A stretch of DNA of 33,488 nt from Flavobacteriaceae bacterium. GTDB lineage: Bacteria; Bacteroidota; Bacteroidia; Flavobacteriales; Flavobacteriaceae. The DNA is taken from positions 1 through 33,488 of the forward strand of contig CANHMG010000016.1 in the NCBI GenBank assembly GCA_947461795.1. The letters run 5' to 3'. Shown here in pieces: positions 15,137-23,003 of the stretch (the stretch's first letter is position 1; the number at the start of each line of letters is the position of its first letter). The position numbers were made by a program, and so were the translations under genes. The notes below the pieces were generated by a model. It was not told where the DNA came from, ran no database searches, and saw only the letters and a list, made by a program, of their open reading frames with translations.

Positions 15137-15778
15137 ATGTCATTAAACCGTTTTTTTCAGTTTTTGGTTCCTAAAGATACAAAGTTTTTTCCTTTATTCG
15201 AGCAAGCCGCCGCCGCACTGATACTATTAGCAGAAACATTGCATGAGGCAGTTAATGCTCCTAAAGAAGAACGAGAAGACTCTTTCAAGAAAATTGCTGA
15301 ATTAGAAGGTATCATTGAAGAAATTACCCATAAGACCCATTTAGAATTAAGCAAAAATTTTATCACCCCATTTGATAGAGAAGATATTCATGCTTTAATA
15401 AAATCTATTGATAATGTTGCAGATTTGATGCATGGTGCTGCCAGTAGAATGAGTTTGTATCAAGTAGAAAAAATTACAAAATCCATTCGAAAATTAACAG
15501 AAATCAATTTGGAAGCTTGTCAATTAATTGGCATTGGTATTAAAGAATTGAAGGTAATGAACAACAAAGCGATCAAAGAAACCTGCAAAAAAATCAATAA
15601 GTTAGAAAGCAAAGCAGATGAAGTATTTGATAAAGCAGTAGCTGATATTTTTGAAAATGAAACAGATGCCAAAAATATTATTAAGTACAAAGAAGTATTA
15701 TCATCATTAGAAGCGGCGTCTGACAAATGCAAAAGTGTTTCCAATGTAATGGAACAAATTTCGGTAAAACATTCATAA
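15137..15778 (+). CDS. DUF47/PhoU-like phosphate transport regulator
   Basis: This 213-residue all-helical protein belongs to the DUF47 family, related to PhoU and usually encoded next to PiT transporters, whose activity it is thought to control. The signature NFITPFDREDIHALIKSIDNVADL is present (about 81-104), followed by long amphipathic helices (KINKLESKADEVF, YKEVLSSLEAASDKC). It is cytoplasmic or membrane-associated. The PiT gene follows after 21 bp, so the two form an operon. The start at 15137 gives MSLNRFFQFLVPKD, the usual N-terminus of the family. Confidence 0.92.
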   Translation: MSLNRFFQFLVPKDTKFFPLFEQAAAALILLAETLHEAVNAPKEEREDSFKKIAELEGIIEEITHKTHLELSKNFITPFDREDIHALIKSIDNVADLMHGAASRMSLYQVEKITKSIRKLTEINLEACQLIGIGIKELKVMNNKAIKETCKKINKLESKADEVFDKAVADIFENETDAKNIIKYKEVLSSLEAASDKCKSVSNVMEQISVKHS

Positions 15779-15799
15779 ATAGTTAGCTAAATTTCTCTT

Positions 15800-17098
15800 A
15801 TGGATTTTACTTTACTCATTGTTATTATTGTTCTTGCTTTATTATTTGATTATATCAATGGATTTCATGATGCAGCAAATTCAATTGCAACTATTGTAGC
15901 TACCAAAGTTTTATCTCCTTTTCAAGCGGTTGTTTGGGCTGCATTTTTCAACTTTTTAGCCTATTGGGTTTTTGGATTTGGAGTTGCAGATACTGTGGCT
16001 AAAACAGCTAAAACAGAAAATATTGATTTAATTGTAATCTTATCGGGTGTTGTTGCAGCAATCATTTGGAATTTAATCACATGGTGGAAAGGTATTCCTT
16101 CTTCCTCTTCTCATACATTAATTGGAGGTTTTGCTGGAGCAGCTATTGCTCATGCTGGTTTCAATGTGGTCAATTGGTACAAACCAGGTCATGATGGAGG
16201 TTTGCCTTCTGGGGTTTTGATTGTAATCGCATTTATCGTGTTAGCGCCTTTACTTGGGATGTTTATTTCGTATTTCATTTCGCTTTGGTTAATGTATTCG
16301 TCAAAAAAGAATGTCTATCCTAAAATCCTGACTTTAATTTTAATTGGATTAGCAGTTTGGTTTTTATCGGTTGTTTTAATTTCTTATAGTGATATAAAAA
16401 AACCAAGATTTGACAATCATTTTTTTAGTGTTGTTGCTGAGCCATCCAATATCAAATGGCTTTTAGTAGGCTTGATATTTTTTAGTATTGCTATTTTTAA
16501 TTTGCTTTTTAGTTATTTTTCAACAGCTAAATCAGAATCAATACTTAAAAAAATGCAATTGTTATCTTCTGCTTCCTTTAGCTTAGGGCACGGAGGAAAT
16601 GATTCTCAGAAAGTGATGGGAATTATTGCTGCTGCAGTTGCCGTATATTTGAATACACATCCCAATGTAAATATGTCTTTAGGTTGGTTAGACTTAGATG
16701 TTGTTTTGCCTTCAGAAAAAGATGGTGTCAAGATAGAAGGTAGAATGCCAGAATGGATTCCGATTGCGTGTTATACTGCCATTGCTGCTGGTACATTGAG
16801 TGGCGGTTGGAAAATTGTAAAAACAATGGGCTCCAAAATCACGAAGGTAACTGCATTTGAAGGCGTTGTTGCTGAATCCGCTGGAGCTTTAACACTGTTT
16901 ATGACAGAACATTTCAAAATACCAGTCTCCACTACCCATACAATTACAGGTTCTATCATTGGAGTCGGCATCACCAAAAGAATATCGGCTGTTCGATGGG
17001 GAGTGACAGTAAAATTATTGTGGGCATGGATTTTAACCATACCTGTTTCAGCGTTAATTGCATCTTTAATTTATTATTTTTTAAATGCAGTTTTATAA
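15800..17098 (+). CDS. pit: PiT family inorganic phosphate transporter
   Basis: This 432-residue inner membrane permease imports phosphate (as metal-phosphate or with cations). It shows the family's inverted duplicate signatures: GFHDAANSIATIVATKVL with SSSSHTLIGGFAGAAIAH in the first half, and SLGHGGNDSQKVMGIIAAAV with PVSTTHTITGSIIGVG in the second. About 10-11 hydrophobic segments are visible, with a soluble loop near 283-320 (DVVLPSEKDGVKIEGRMPEW). Its operon partner is the DUF47 protein. The operon is bordered by matching TTAACATTGG-type inverted repeats, which may tie it to phosphate control (inference). Confidence 0.96.
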   Translation: MDFTLLIVIIVLALLFDYINGFHDAANSIATIVATKVLSPFQAVVWAAFFNFLAYWVFGFGVADTVAKTAKTENIDLIVILSGVVAAIIWNLITWWKGIPSSSSHTLIGGFAGAAIAHAGFNVVNWYKPGHDGGLPSGVLIVIAFIVLAPLLGMFISYFISLWLMYSSKKNVYPKILTLILIGLAVWFLSVVLISYSDIKKPRFDNHFFSVVAEPSNIKWLLVGLIFFSIAIFNLLFSYFSTAKSESILKKMQLLSSASFSLGHGGNDSQKVMGIIAAAVAVYLNTHPNVNMSLGWLDLDVVLPSEKDGVKIEGRMPEWIPIACYTAIAAGTLSGGWKIVKTMGSKITKVTAFEGVVAESAGALTLFMTEHFKIPVSTTHTITGSIIGVGITKRISAVRWGVTVKLLWAWILTIPVSALIASLIYYFLNAVL

Positions 17099-17142
17099 TA
17101 TTTACTTTACTTTTTTCTCTTAAAAGTTTAAGAATATACAGG

Positions 17143-17198
17143 AATTCCAATGTTAAGTTTTTAGTTGAAATGAAAACTTAACATTGGAATTTGTTTTT
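17143..17198 (+). terminator. Long perfect hairpin after pit
   Basis: Bases 17143-17161 and 17173-17191 form a perfect 19-bp stem with an 11-base loop, followed by TTGTTTTT. The stem is AT-rich, so it may act as a terminator of moderate strength. Each arm shares an 11-bp word (AATGTTAAGTT; TTAACATTGGA) with the operon's upstream palindrome, which is unusual for a plain terminator. Confidence 0.7.
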
Positions 17199-17255
17199 AT
17201 AGTGTAAGTTTGTTAATATAAATTTTACATTAAATTAAACAAAAGCGCAAACTTT

Positions 17256-17627
17256 ATGATAAAGAGAAGAGTAACTCCAAAAGTAAATCCTGTAAAATCT
17301 ATAGAAAATTCTGAAAATTTAAATGAGATTTCACAGGTAACTACTAGTGAAACATCCAATAAAGAGGAAAAACCGATAGAAAAAAAAGTGATTCCTAGAA
17401 CACGAACAAGAGTAGCAAAAGTTGTCACTCCACCAGTAGTTAATGCAGTAGAAGTATTGGAAGAAAACCTAACTGCAAATGATAACACAGAGAACATGAG
17501 CGATACTGAAAAAGAAAAAGCGAAAGCTAAAAAAGCTAAAGCGAAAGAAAAAGAGAAAAAAGCGAAGGCTAAAAAGAAGGAAAAAGAAAAAAAGGCTAAA
17601 TCAAAAAAGAAATCTAAAAAGAAATAA
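17256..17627 (+). CDS. Lysine-rich low-complexity protein
   Basis: This 123-residue protein has no recognised domain. The first 85 residues are polar and disordered in composition, including TRTRVAKVVTPPVV. The last 40 are almost only K, A and E with the pattern KAKAKEKEKKAK and end in SKKKSKKK. It resembles histone H1-like or nucleic-acid-binding tails, so DNA or RNA binding is a reasonable guess, but composition alone supports it. The A-rich coding repeats could be prone to slippage. It has its own terminator and a 157-bp upstream gap from pit. Confidence 0.7.
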   Translation: MIKRRVTPKVNPVKSIENSENLNEISQVTTSETSNKEEKPIEKKVIPRTRTRVAKVVTPPVVNAVEVLEENLTANDNTENMSDTEKEKAKAKKAKAKEKEKKAKAKKKEKEKKAKSKKKSKKK

Positions 17628-17629
17628 CT

Positions 17630-17661
17630 AAAAAATCCGATATTACTATCGGATTTTTTTT
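17630..17661. terminator. Bidirectional terminator, lysine-rich gene / lpxD
   Basis: ATCCGATA (17635-17642) pairs with TATCGGAT (17647-17654) around TTAC, with A and T runs outside. It overlaps the last bases of the convergent lpxD stop codon. Confidence 0.92.
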
Positions 17662-18658
17662 ATTTTGAATTGTCTTTTACTAATCGTTTGATAGCTGCCC
17701 ATTGTTTTAAAGCATCTCTCGCATCAACCGCCGGATATCCTAAGACCACTTTGCCTGCTTCAACATTGTTGGCAACACCAGAACCAGCACCTACAATAGC
17801 ACCATCTCCAATCGTAAGATGATCTTTGATGGAAGCACTTCCGCCAATCATTACGCCGTCTCCTAAAGTTACAGAACCTGCAAGTCCTGAATTTCCAGCC
17901 ATAATACAGAATTTGCCAAGCTTAGAATTATGCCCGATTTGAACTAAGTTGTCAATTTTACAACCATCACCTAAAATTGTAGAACTAAATTTACCTCGAT
18001 CTACTGATGAGTTAGCACCAATTTCTACATTATTTCCGATGACCACATTTCCGATTTGTGGAATCTTTGCCAAGCCACGTTGTGGACAAGGTCTGAATCC
18101 AAAACCATCAGCACCGATTGTGGCATTGGGATGAATGATGCAATCGTTTCCTAGATGACAACGCTCACGAATTACAGCGCCAGGCCAAATCACGGTGTTA
18201 TTACCAATGGTACATTCATCTAAAATCGTAACGTTAGGATAAATGGTCACATTTTCTCCCATTTTTACATTTGGGCCAATATAGGCACCAGCACCAATTT
18301 TTGTTCCGACACCAATAGTAGCATTTGCATCAATAATGGCAGATGGATGAATGTCGATGGCAAATAATGGGGTAGGAGGCGCAAACATTTCTAACACTTG
18401 CGACATTGCTAAATCGGCATTTTTGACTTTAATGAAAGCTTTGTTTTCTCCAGGTTCGATGGAAATATCTTCATTTACAATTGCAGCGCAAGCATTAGAT
18501 GTTGACCACAATTTTTCATATTTTTTATGGCCAATAAAAGAAATTTCTGATTGCTTTGCTAAATCTAATTGTTCGGGAGCTGTAATTTTTAAGGAGGTTC
18601 CACCAACGATAACGCCTTGAAGAACTTCATTAATTTCTGCTATGGAATAGGTTTTCAT
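17660..18658 (-). CDS. lpxD: LpxD, UDP-3-O-acylglucosamine N-acyltransferase
   Basis: LpxD adds the N-linked 3-hydroxyacyl chain in lipid A synthesis. The 332 residues have a uridine-binding N-terminal domain (about 1-100; SFIGHKKYEKLWSTSNACAAIV), a long hexapeptide beta helix (about 104-300) and a C-terminal helix. It carries the canonical IGADGFGF (181-188) and H243 in NLVQIGHN, matching the catalytic histidine of E. coli LpxD (H239). It is thus more typical than the paralogue at 1306-2235. The ATG at 18658 is chosen because MKTYSIAEINEVLQG aligns with the family's usual first residues; an ATG at 18697 would add 13 residues. It lies away from the main lipid A operon. Confidence 0.92.
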   Translation of the reverse strand: MKTYSIAEINEVLQGVIVGGTSLKITAPEQLDLAKQSEISFIGHKKYEKLWSTSNACAAIVNEDISIEPGENKAFIKVKNADLAMSQVLEMFAPPTPLFAIDIHPSAIIDANATIGVGTKIGAGAYIGPNVKMGENVTIYPNVTILDECTIGNNTVIWPGAVIRERCHLGNDCIIHPNATIGADGFGFRPCPQRGLAKIPQIGNVVIGNNVEIGANSSVDRGKFSSTILGDGCKIDNLVQIGHNSKLGKFCIMAGNSGLAGSVTLGDGVMIGGSASIKDHLTIGDGAIVGAGSGVANNVEAGKVVLGYPAVDARDALKQWAAIKRLVKDNSK

Positions 18659-18839
18659 TCTTTTAATTTGATTTGGAGTTGACAGTATTTTTTTCAAATA
18701 AAATGAATTGTGATTAGATATACAAGCAAATAGTTTTTAATTGGTTAAAAGGAGTGAATTATATAAGTTTTTGTTTGAATTGTACAATCGGTTAGAAAAG
18801 TTTTGAATTAAGTTTAAGAATTTATCTAGAAGATTCTTT

Positions 18840-19751
18840 ATGAAGCGCTTGACATCAAAACTAGTATTCTTTTTTTGTAGCATTTTACCTTTTTTTGCAG
18901 CCGCTCAAGTGCAAGCATTGTTCAATGACAACAATCAACCGAGAACGATGACACAACGTTGGGAGTTAGACACGACTGCTATTCGAGGCACCTTTTTAGT
19001 CACGCCATACAAACCCATTTATGTTTTACCACTTCGATGGTCGAGTTTGCCCAATGAGCAACCCTATTCTGGTAATGGAAATCCCGATTATGTTGCCCCT
19101 TCGGGCCTAAATTATAATAACATTGAAGCCAAGTTTCAGTTGAGTTTCAAAGTTAAAATACTTCAAAGTATCTTTTGGGGTCATGGCGATTTGTGGGTAG
19201 CTTATACCCAAGTTTCGAATTGGCAATTATACAACGCTAATCTATCTCGTCCATTCCGGGAAATTAATTACGAACCTGAAATAATACTGAATTTCCCACT
19301 AAAATTTAATGTTTTCGGATTCAAAACTAGAATGGCTGGAATTTCGTTTGACCACCAATCGAATGGAAAAAGTAATCCGTTTTCACGAAGTTGGAATAGG
19401 ATTATTTTTCAATTTGGTTTAGAGCGTGGTAATTGGAGTGTTTACGTTCGTCCTTGGTTTCGATTACGGGCTATAAAAGATGATAATCCCGATATTTCAA
19501 CTTATATTGGGAGAGGTGATCTGAATGTGATTTATACTAGGAATGGTAATGTTTTTTCGTTTGTCGAAAGCAATAATTTAGGTTTTGGTTCTCGAATTCG
19601 CGGTAATGCCACTTTTTCTTGGTCGTATCCCATCAAAGGGAATTTGAAAGGTTTCTTGCAAATTTCTCATGGATATGGCGAAACACTTATAGATTATAAT
19701 AACCGACAGACGACAATAGGCTTTGGCGTTTCTTTGATTGAATGGTTGTAA
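18840..19751 (+). CDS. pldA: Outer membrane phospholipase A
   Basis: OMPLA is an outer membrane beta-barrel enzyme that hydrolyses acyl chains of phospholipids misplaced in the outer leaflet. This 303-residue protein has a signal peptide (about 1-22, ending AAAQ) and alternating barrel strands. The active-site segment DHQSNGKSNPFSRSWNR places H172, S174 and N186 with the same spacing as H142, S144 and N156 of E. coli OMPLA. The barrel ends in a strand finishing SLIEWL. The stop codon abuts the stop codon of the convergent DUF1697 gene with no spacer or terminator. With LpxA/LpxD it belongs to outer membrane lipid upkeep. Confidence 0.92.
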   Translation: MKRLTSKLVFFFCSILPFFAAAQVQALFNDNNQPRTMTQRWELDTTAIRGTFLVTPYKPIYVLPLRWSSLPNEQPYSGNGNPDYVAPSGLNYNNIEAKFQLSFKVKILQSIFWGHGDLWVAYTQVSNWQLYNANLSRPFREINYEPEIILNFPLKFNVFGFKTRMAGISFDHQSNGKSNPFSRSWNRIIFQFGLERGNWSVYVRPWFRLRAIKDDNPDISTYIGRGDLNVIYTRNGNVFSFVESNNLGFGSRIRGNATFSWSYPIKGNLKGFLQISHGYGETLIDYNNRQTTIGFGVSLIEWL

Positions 19752-20301
19752 TTATGTTGTTGTTCGGTCAGCCAAAATCATTAACTGTAGCACTGTTTTC
19801 CAATTTCTTGTAGTTGATTTTATTTGAAGCGTACGCTCAATAACCGCATTAGTTAGTTTAGTATCGGAAGCAGATTGGGCATAATGCAAATATAGTGTTG
19901 CATCTTGATTGACAAATGTATCGCCCTTAAAATCCATTTTTTGTAAAGACTCCAACAATAAAGGAGACGGTTTCGCAGCTAAAAAAGCGACATAAGGTTG
20001 TGCCGAATCCAGTAATTCTTGATGATACGGATTTCTTTCAATGACAGTCTTTAGTTCTTCTGGAGTAATAAACAATTACAGGAACTTCATGTCCAAAGTG
20101 CTTTTGAATACAATCAGCAATTTCATTTTCAATCGTTTTTTTGTCCAATAAATTGGTTTGGAAAATGACATTACCACTCTGAATATAAGTCGAAACATTA
20201 TGAAAACCTATTTGCAACAATACGTCACGTAATAACTGCATCTTAATGATTTTGTGACCACTAACATTGATACCGCGCAATAAAGCTATATAAGTTTCCA
20301 T
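19752..20301 (-). pseudogene. DUF1697 protein gene, frameshifted
   Basis: Two overlapping frames make up one DUF1697 protein of about 180 residues. The first (from the ATG at 20301) starts METYIALLRGINVSGHKIIKM, the DUF1697 signature, and runs well up to VPVIV, then into unrelated YYSRRTKDCH and a stop at 20038. The second frame takes over at about 20075 with FITPEELKTVIERNPY and continues to the family's end (NAVIERTLQIKSTTRNWKTV). One base appears to be missing near 20074-20080, inside a GTTTATTAC stretch with no obvious slippery signal. It is either a recent inactivation or a sequencing error. The family's function is unknown. Confidence 0.85.
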
Positions 20302-20326
20302 CTTAAATAATTTAGAAAATTTAGCC

Positions 20327-21422
20327 TTATTCTTCCTTCTGTCCCATCATCATCAGAAAAGCTTTCAAAAATTCATCGATATTCCCATTCATCACACCAT
20401 CAACGTCGCTGGTTTCATAACCTGTTCGGACATCTTTAACCAATTTATACGGATGCATGACATAGTTTCGAATCTGTGAACCCCATTCAATCTTCATTTT
20501 CCCAGCTTCAATATCGTTACGTTGTTCTTGCTGTTTTTTTAATTCTATTTCATACAACTGCGATTTCAACATTTGCATCGCACGTTGCCGGTTATCTTGT
20601 TGTGAACGGGTTTCAGAACATTGAATTTGAATTCCAGTGGGTTTATGAAATAATTGTACTTTGGTTTCCACTTTATTGACGTTTTGTCCACCAGCACCAC
20701 TCGAACGAGAGGTTATAATATCGATGTCTGCTGGATTAATGTCGATTTCAATAGTATCATCTACCAAAGGATATACATATACGGAAACAAAGGAAGTATG
20801 ACGTTTGGCATTGCTGTCGAAAGGTGAAATCCGCACCAATCGATGCACCCCATTTTCTCCTTTGAGGTAACCAAAAGCATAATCTCCTTCTATTTCTAAG
20901 GTGACGGTTTTGATTCCAGCCGCTTCCCCTTTTTGGAAATTCAATTCTTTGATTTTATACCCTTCTTTTTCTGCCCACATCATATACATACGCATGAGCA
21001 TTTCTGCCCAATCACAACTTTCTGTTCCGCCAGCTCCAGCCGTAATTTGAATCACAGCGCTAAGCGAATCTCCTTCATCCGAAAGCATGTTCTTGAACTC
21101 GATATTTTCTATAAATGAATTGGTAAGATTAAATTGGGTATCTAACTCTTCTACAGTCAATTCGCCTTCTTTGTAAAACTCAAAAGCCAATTGCAATTCA
21201 TCCGTTAAAACGATTGCTTTTTCATAATCTTCTACCCATTTTTTCTTAGATCGGAGATTCTTTACAAGGAGTTCAGCATCTTTAGGATTGTCCCAAAAGT
21301 TGGGAGCAAATGTCTTTTCTTCTTCGTTGGTAATTTCTATTAGTTTGGCATCAATGTCAAAGATACCTCCTCAACGCACCAAGGCGCTCCACAATACCTT
21401 TTATTTGTTCGGTAGTTGTCAT
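20327..21422 (-). CDS. prfB: Peptide chain release factor 2, expressed by programmed +1 frameshift
   Basis: RF2 ends translation at UGA and UAA. The gene starts at the ATG at 21422 ([20 protein letters not shown]), reaches an in-frame TGA at 21359-21357 after 21 codons, and continues in the +1 frame at GAC (21358). The joined product is 364 residues, the normal RF2 length. The frameshift site is classic: AGGAGG, TAT, then CTT TGA C. SPF (199-201) is the stop-codon reading motif of RF2, and GGQ (244-246) is the peptidyl-transferase motif. Low RF2 slows reading of the UGA and favours the shift, giving autoregulation. A gene finder would wrongly start at about 21196. Confidence 0.97.
21356..21371 (-). 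promoter_or_regulatory. prfB programmed +1 frameshift site
   Basis: On the minus strand: AGGAGG (21371-21366), TAT, CTT (21362-21360), TGA (21359-21357), C (21356). The Shine-Dalgarno-like AGGAGG three bases before CTT pulls on the ribosome, and the slow UGAC stop lets tRNA-Leu slip from CUU to UUU. This matches the E. coli prfB site closely, notable in a group that seldom uses Shine-Dalgarno pairing for initiation. Confidence 0.95.
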
Positions 21423-21461
21423 AAATTATATTTATTTTTGGCGATGTTTTGATTGGAGTCT

Positions 21462-21538
21462 GATTCCCTAGCCCCGATAGTAGCCGATATCCTCGTAGCA
21501 AAGCGGAGAGATAAAGGCGAATAGCGGGAATAGCTCCT
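21462..21538 (+). repeat. Dispersed hairpin repeat, copy B (short form)
   Basis: This shares CCCTAGCCC, AGCCGATATCC, GATAAAGGCGAA and TAGCTCCT with copy A but has a much shorter apical part. Stem pairs: CTA (21468-21470) with TAG (21531-21533); CCCG (21473-21476) with CGGG (21525-21528), a compensatory change against CCAG/CTGG in copies A and C; GCC (21483-21485) with GGC (21516-21518); a GA/AA internal loop; TATC (21488-21491) with GATA (21510-21513). It lies between divergent prfB and the threonine aldolase gene, ending 41 bp before the aldolase ATG. Confidence 0.75.
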
Positions 21539-21579
21539 GATCAAATTTAAAAAACAAAAGTAAACTATCTACACTTGAT

Positions 21580-22605
21580 ATGGAAATAAATTTAATTAGC
21601 GATACGGTCACCAAACCGACGCCTGAAATGCTTCAAGCGATGTTTAATGCCAAAGTAGGCGACGATGTTTTCAAGCAAGATCCCACGGTGAATGCTTTTG
21701 AGAAGATGGTTGCCGACTTATTTGGTATGGAAGCCGCTTTATTCTTTCCCTCTGGAACCATGGCAAATCAAACTGCAATTAAATTGAATACCAATCCAGG
21801 TGATCAAATTATTTGTGACAAATGGTCTCACATTCACTTGTATGAGTCCGGCGGTGCCTCTTTTAATAGTGGTGTTAATTTTAATTTATTGGATGGAAAT
21901 CGCGGGATGATCAATGCGGAACAAGTAAAAAATGGTATCAATGATCCGGAATTTTATCACGCACCTTTATCTAAAATGGTAGGCATCGAAAATACTACAA
22001 ATAAAGGCGGTGGTGCATGTTATGACATAGAAACATTACAAGAAATCAAGCTAGTTTGTGTCGATCATAATTTGAAATTTCATTTAGACGGTGCGCGATT
22101 ATGGAATGCCTTAATTGCTAAAAAGCAGCAACCCAAACAATATGGGGAAATGTTCGATACGATTTCAGTTTGCTTTTCTAAAGGATTGGGAGCTCCGATA
22201 GGTTCTGTTTTGCTTTCAAGTGCAGAAAACATGCATAAAGCATTGCGTATTAGAAAGATATTTGGCGGCAATATGAGACAATCCGGCTATTTAGCTGCCG
22301 CTGGAATTTATGCGTTGCAAAACAACATCAATAGGCTAGAAGACGATCATCGAAGAGCAAAAGAACTTGGGAAGCAATTAGCATCGTGTTCCTGGGTAGC
22401 AAAAGTAGAACCTGTCGAAACCAACATTGTCGTTTTTGCAGTAGCACCTCATTTGAACGATAAAGAAGTGATCGAGAAACTGGCACAAAAAGGAATTGCG
22501 ATTAGTTTATTGGCAAAAAATACGTTGCGCATGGTGACTCATTTAGATTATAAAGAAGTAATGCATACGTATGTTTTAGAGACTTTAGAAAAAATGGAGT
22601 TTTAG
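21580..22605 (+). CDS. ltaE: Low-specificity threonine aldolase family PLP enzyme
   Basis: This 341-residue fold-type I PLP enzyme cleaves beta-hydroxy amino acids such as threonine to glycine and an aldehyde. It starts INLISDTVTKPTPEML, the family opening. FPSGTMANQ (57-65) binds the cofactor phosphate, HLDGARLWNA (168-177) holds the PLP-binding aspartate and arginine, and FSKGLGAPIGSV has K201, the lysine that bonds PLP. Exact substrate preference cannot be read. It may supply glycine alongside the gcvT and thr genes further on. Its stop is one base from the stop of the convergent ybaB gene. Confidence 0.93.
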   Translation: MEINLISDTVTKPTPEMLQAMFNAKVGDDVFKQDPTVNAFEKMVADLFGMEAALFFPSGTMANQTAIKLNTNPGDQIICDKWSHIHLYESGGASFNSGVNFNLLDGNRGMINAEQVKNGINDPEFYHAPLSKMVGIENTTNKGGGACYDIETLQEIKLVCVDHNLKFHLDGARLWNALIAKKQQPKQYGEMFDTISVCFSKGLGAPIGSVLLSSAENMHKALRIRKIFGGNMRQSGYLAAAGIYALQNNINRLEDDHRRAKELGKQLASCSWVAKVEPVETNIVVFAVAPHLNDKEVIEKLAQKGIAISLLAKNTLRMVTHLDYKEVMHTYVLETLEKMEF

Positions 22606-22606
22606 A

Positions 22607-22933
22607 TTATTTAAACATGTCTTCCATGCCAGGAATCATCGGCAAATCCATTTTAGAAACTGCATCGATTTCAGCAAGATGAACAGCAGTAGCTTTTTCA
22701 ATAGCTTTGTTGATAACTAGAATTAAATAGTCTTCTAATTGCTCTTTATCTTGCAATAACGAATCGACAATAGTTATTGATTTCAATTGGTTATTCGCCG
22801 AGATGGACACTTTCAACAATTGGTCGTTGCTTTGTTCCTCAATAAAAACCGTATCCAATCGTTTTTTAGTTTGTGCTACTTTTTCTTGGGTTTCTTTCAT
22901 TTTGCCCATCATTCCCATTAAATCTCCAAACAT
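22607..22933 (-). CDS. YbaB/EbfC family nucleoid-associated protein
   Basis: This 108-residue protein has the YbaB pattern: a long N-terminal helix starting [19 protein letters not shown], a beta sheet ([19 protein letters not shown]) and C-terminal helices ending in a methionine-rich tail ([14 protein letters not shown]). YbaB/EbfC proteins form dimers and bind DNA, often encoded next to dnaX and recR. That neighbourhood is absent here; instead it is convergent with the aldolase gene and divergent from oligopeptidase B. Role: likely DNA binding, target unknown. Confidence 0.9.
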   Translation of the reverse strand: MFGDLMGMMGKMKETQEKVAQTKKRLDTVFIEEQSNDQLLKVSISANNQLKSITIVDSLLQDKEQLEDYLILVINKAIEKATAVHLAEIDAVSKMDLPMIPGMEDMFK

Positions 22934-23003
22934 GTTGATAATATTTATTATTTATACGTTGCGAAATTACTAAATTGCAAGTTATAAATTGATACATTAA
23001 TCT

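Noticed and set aside
20327..21196. prfB as a 289-residue gene starting at 21196
   Set aside because: That start is an internal TTG leucine codon; the true gene begins at 21422 and uses the +1 frameshift.
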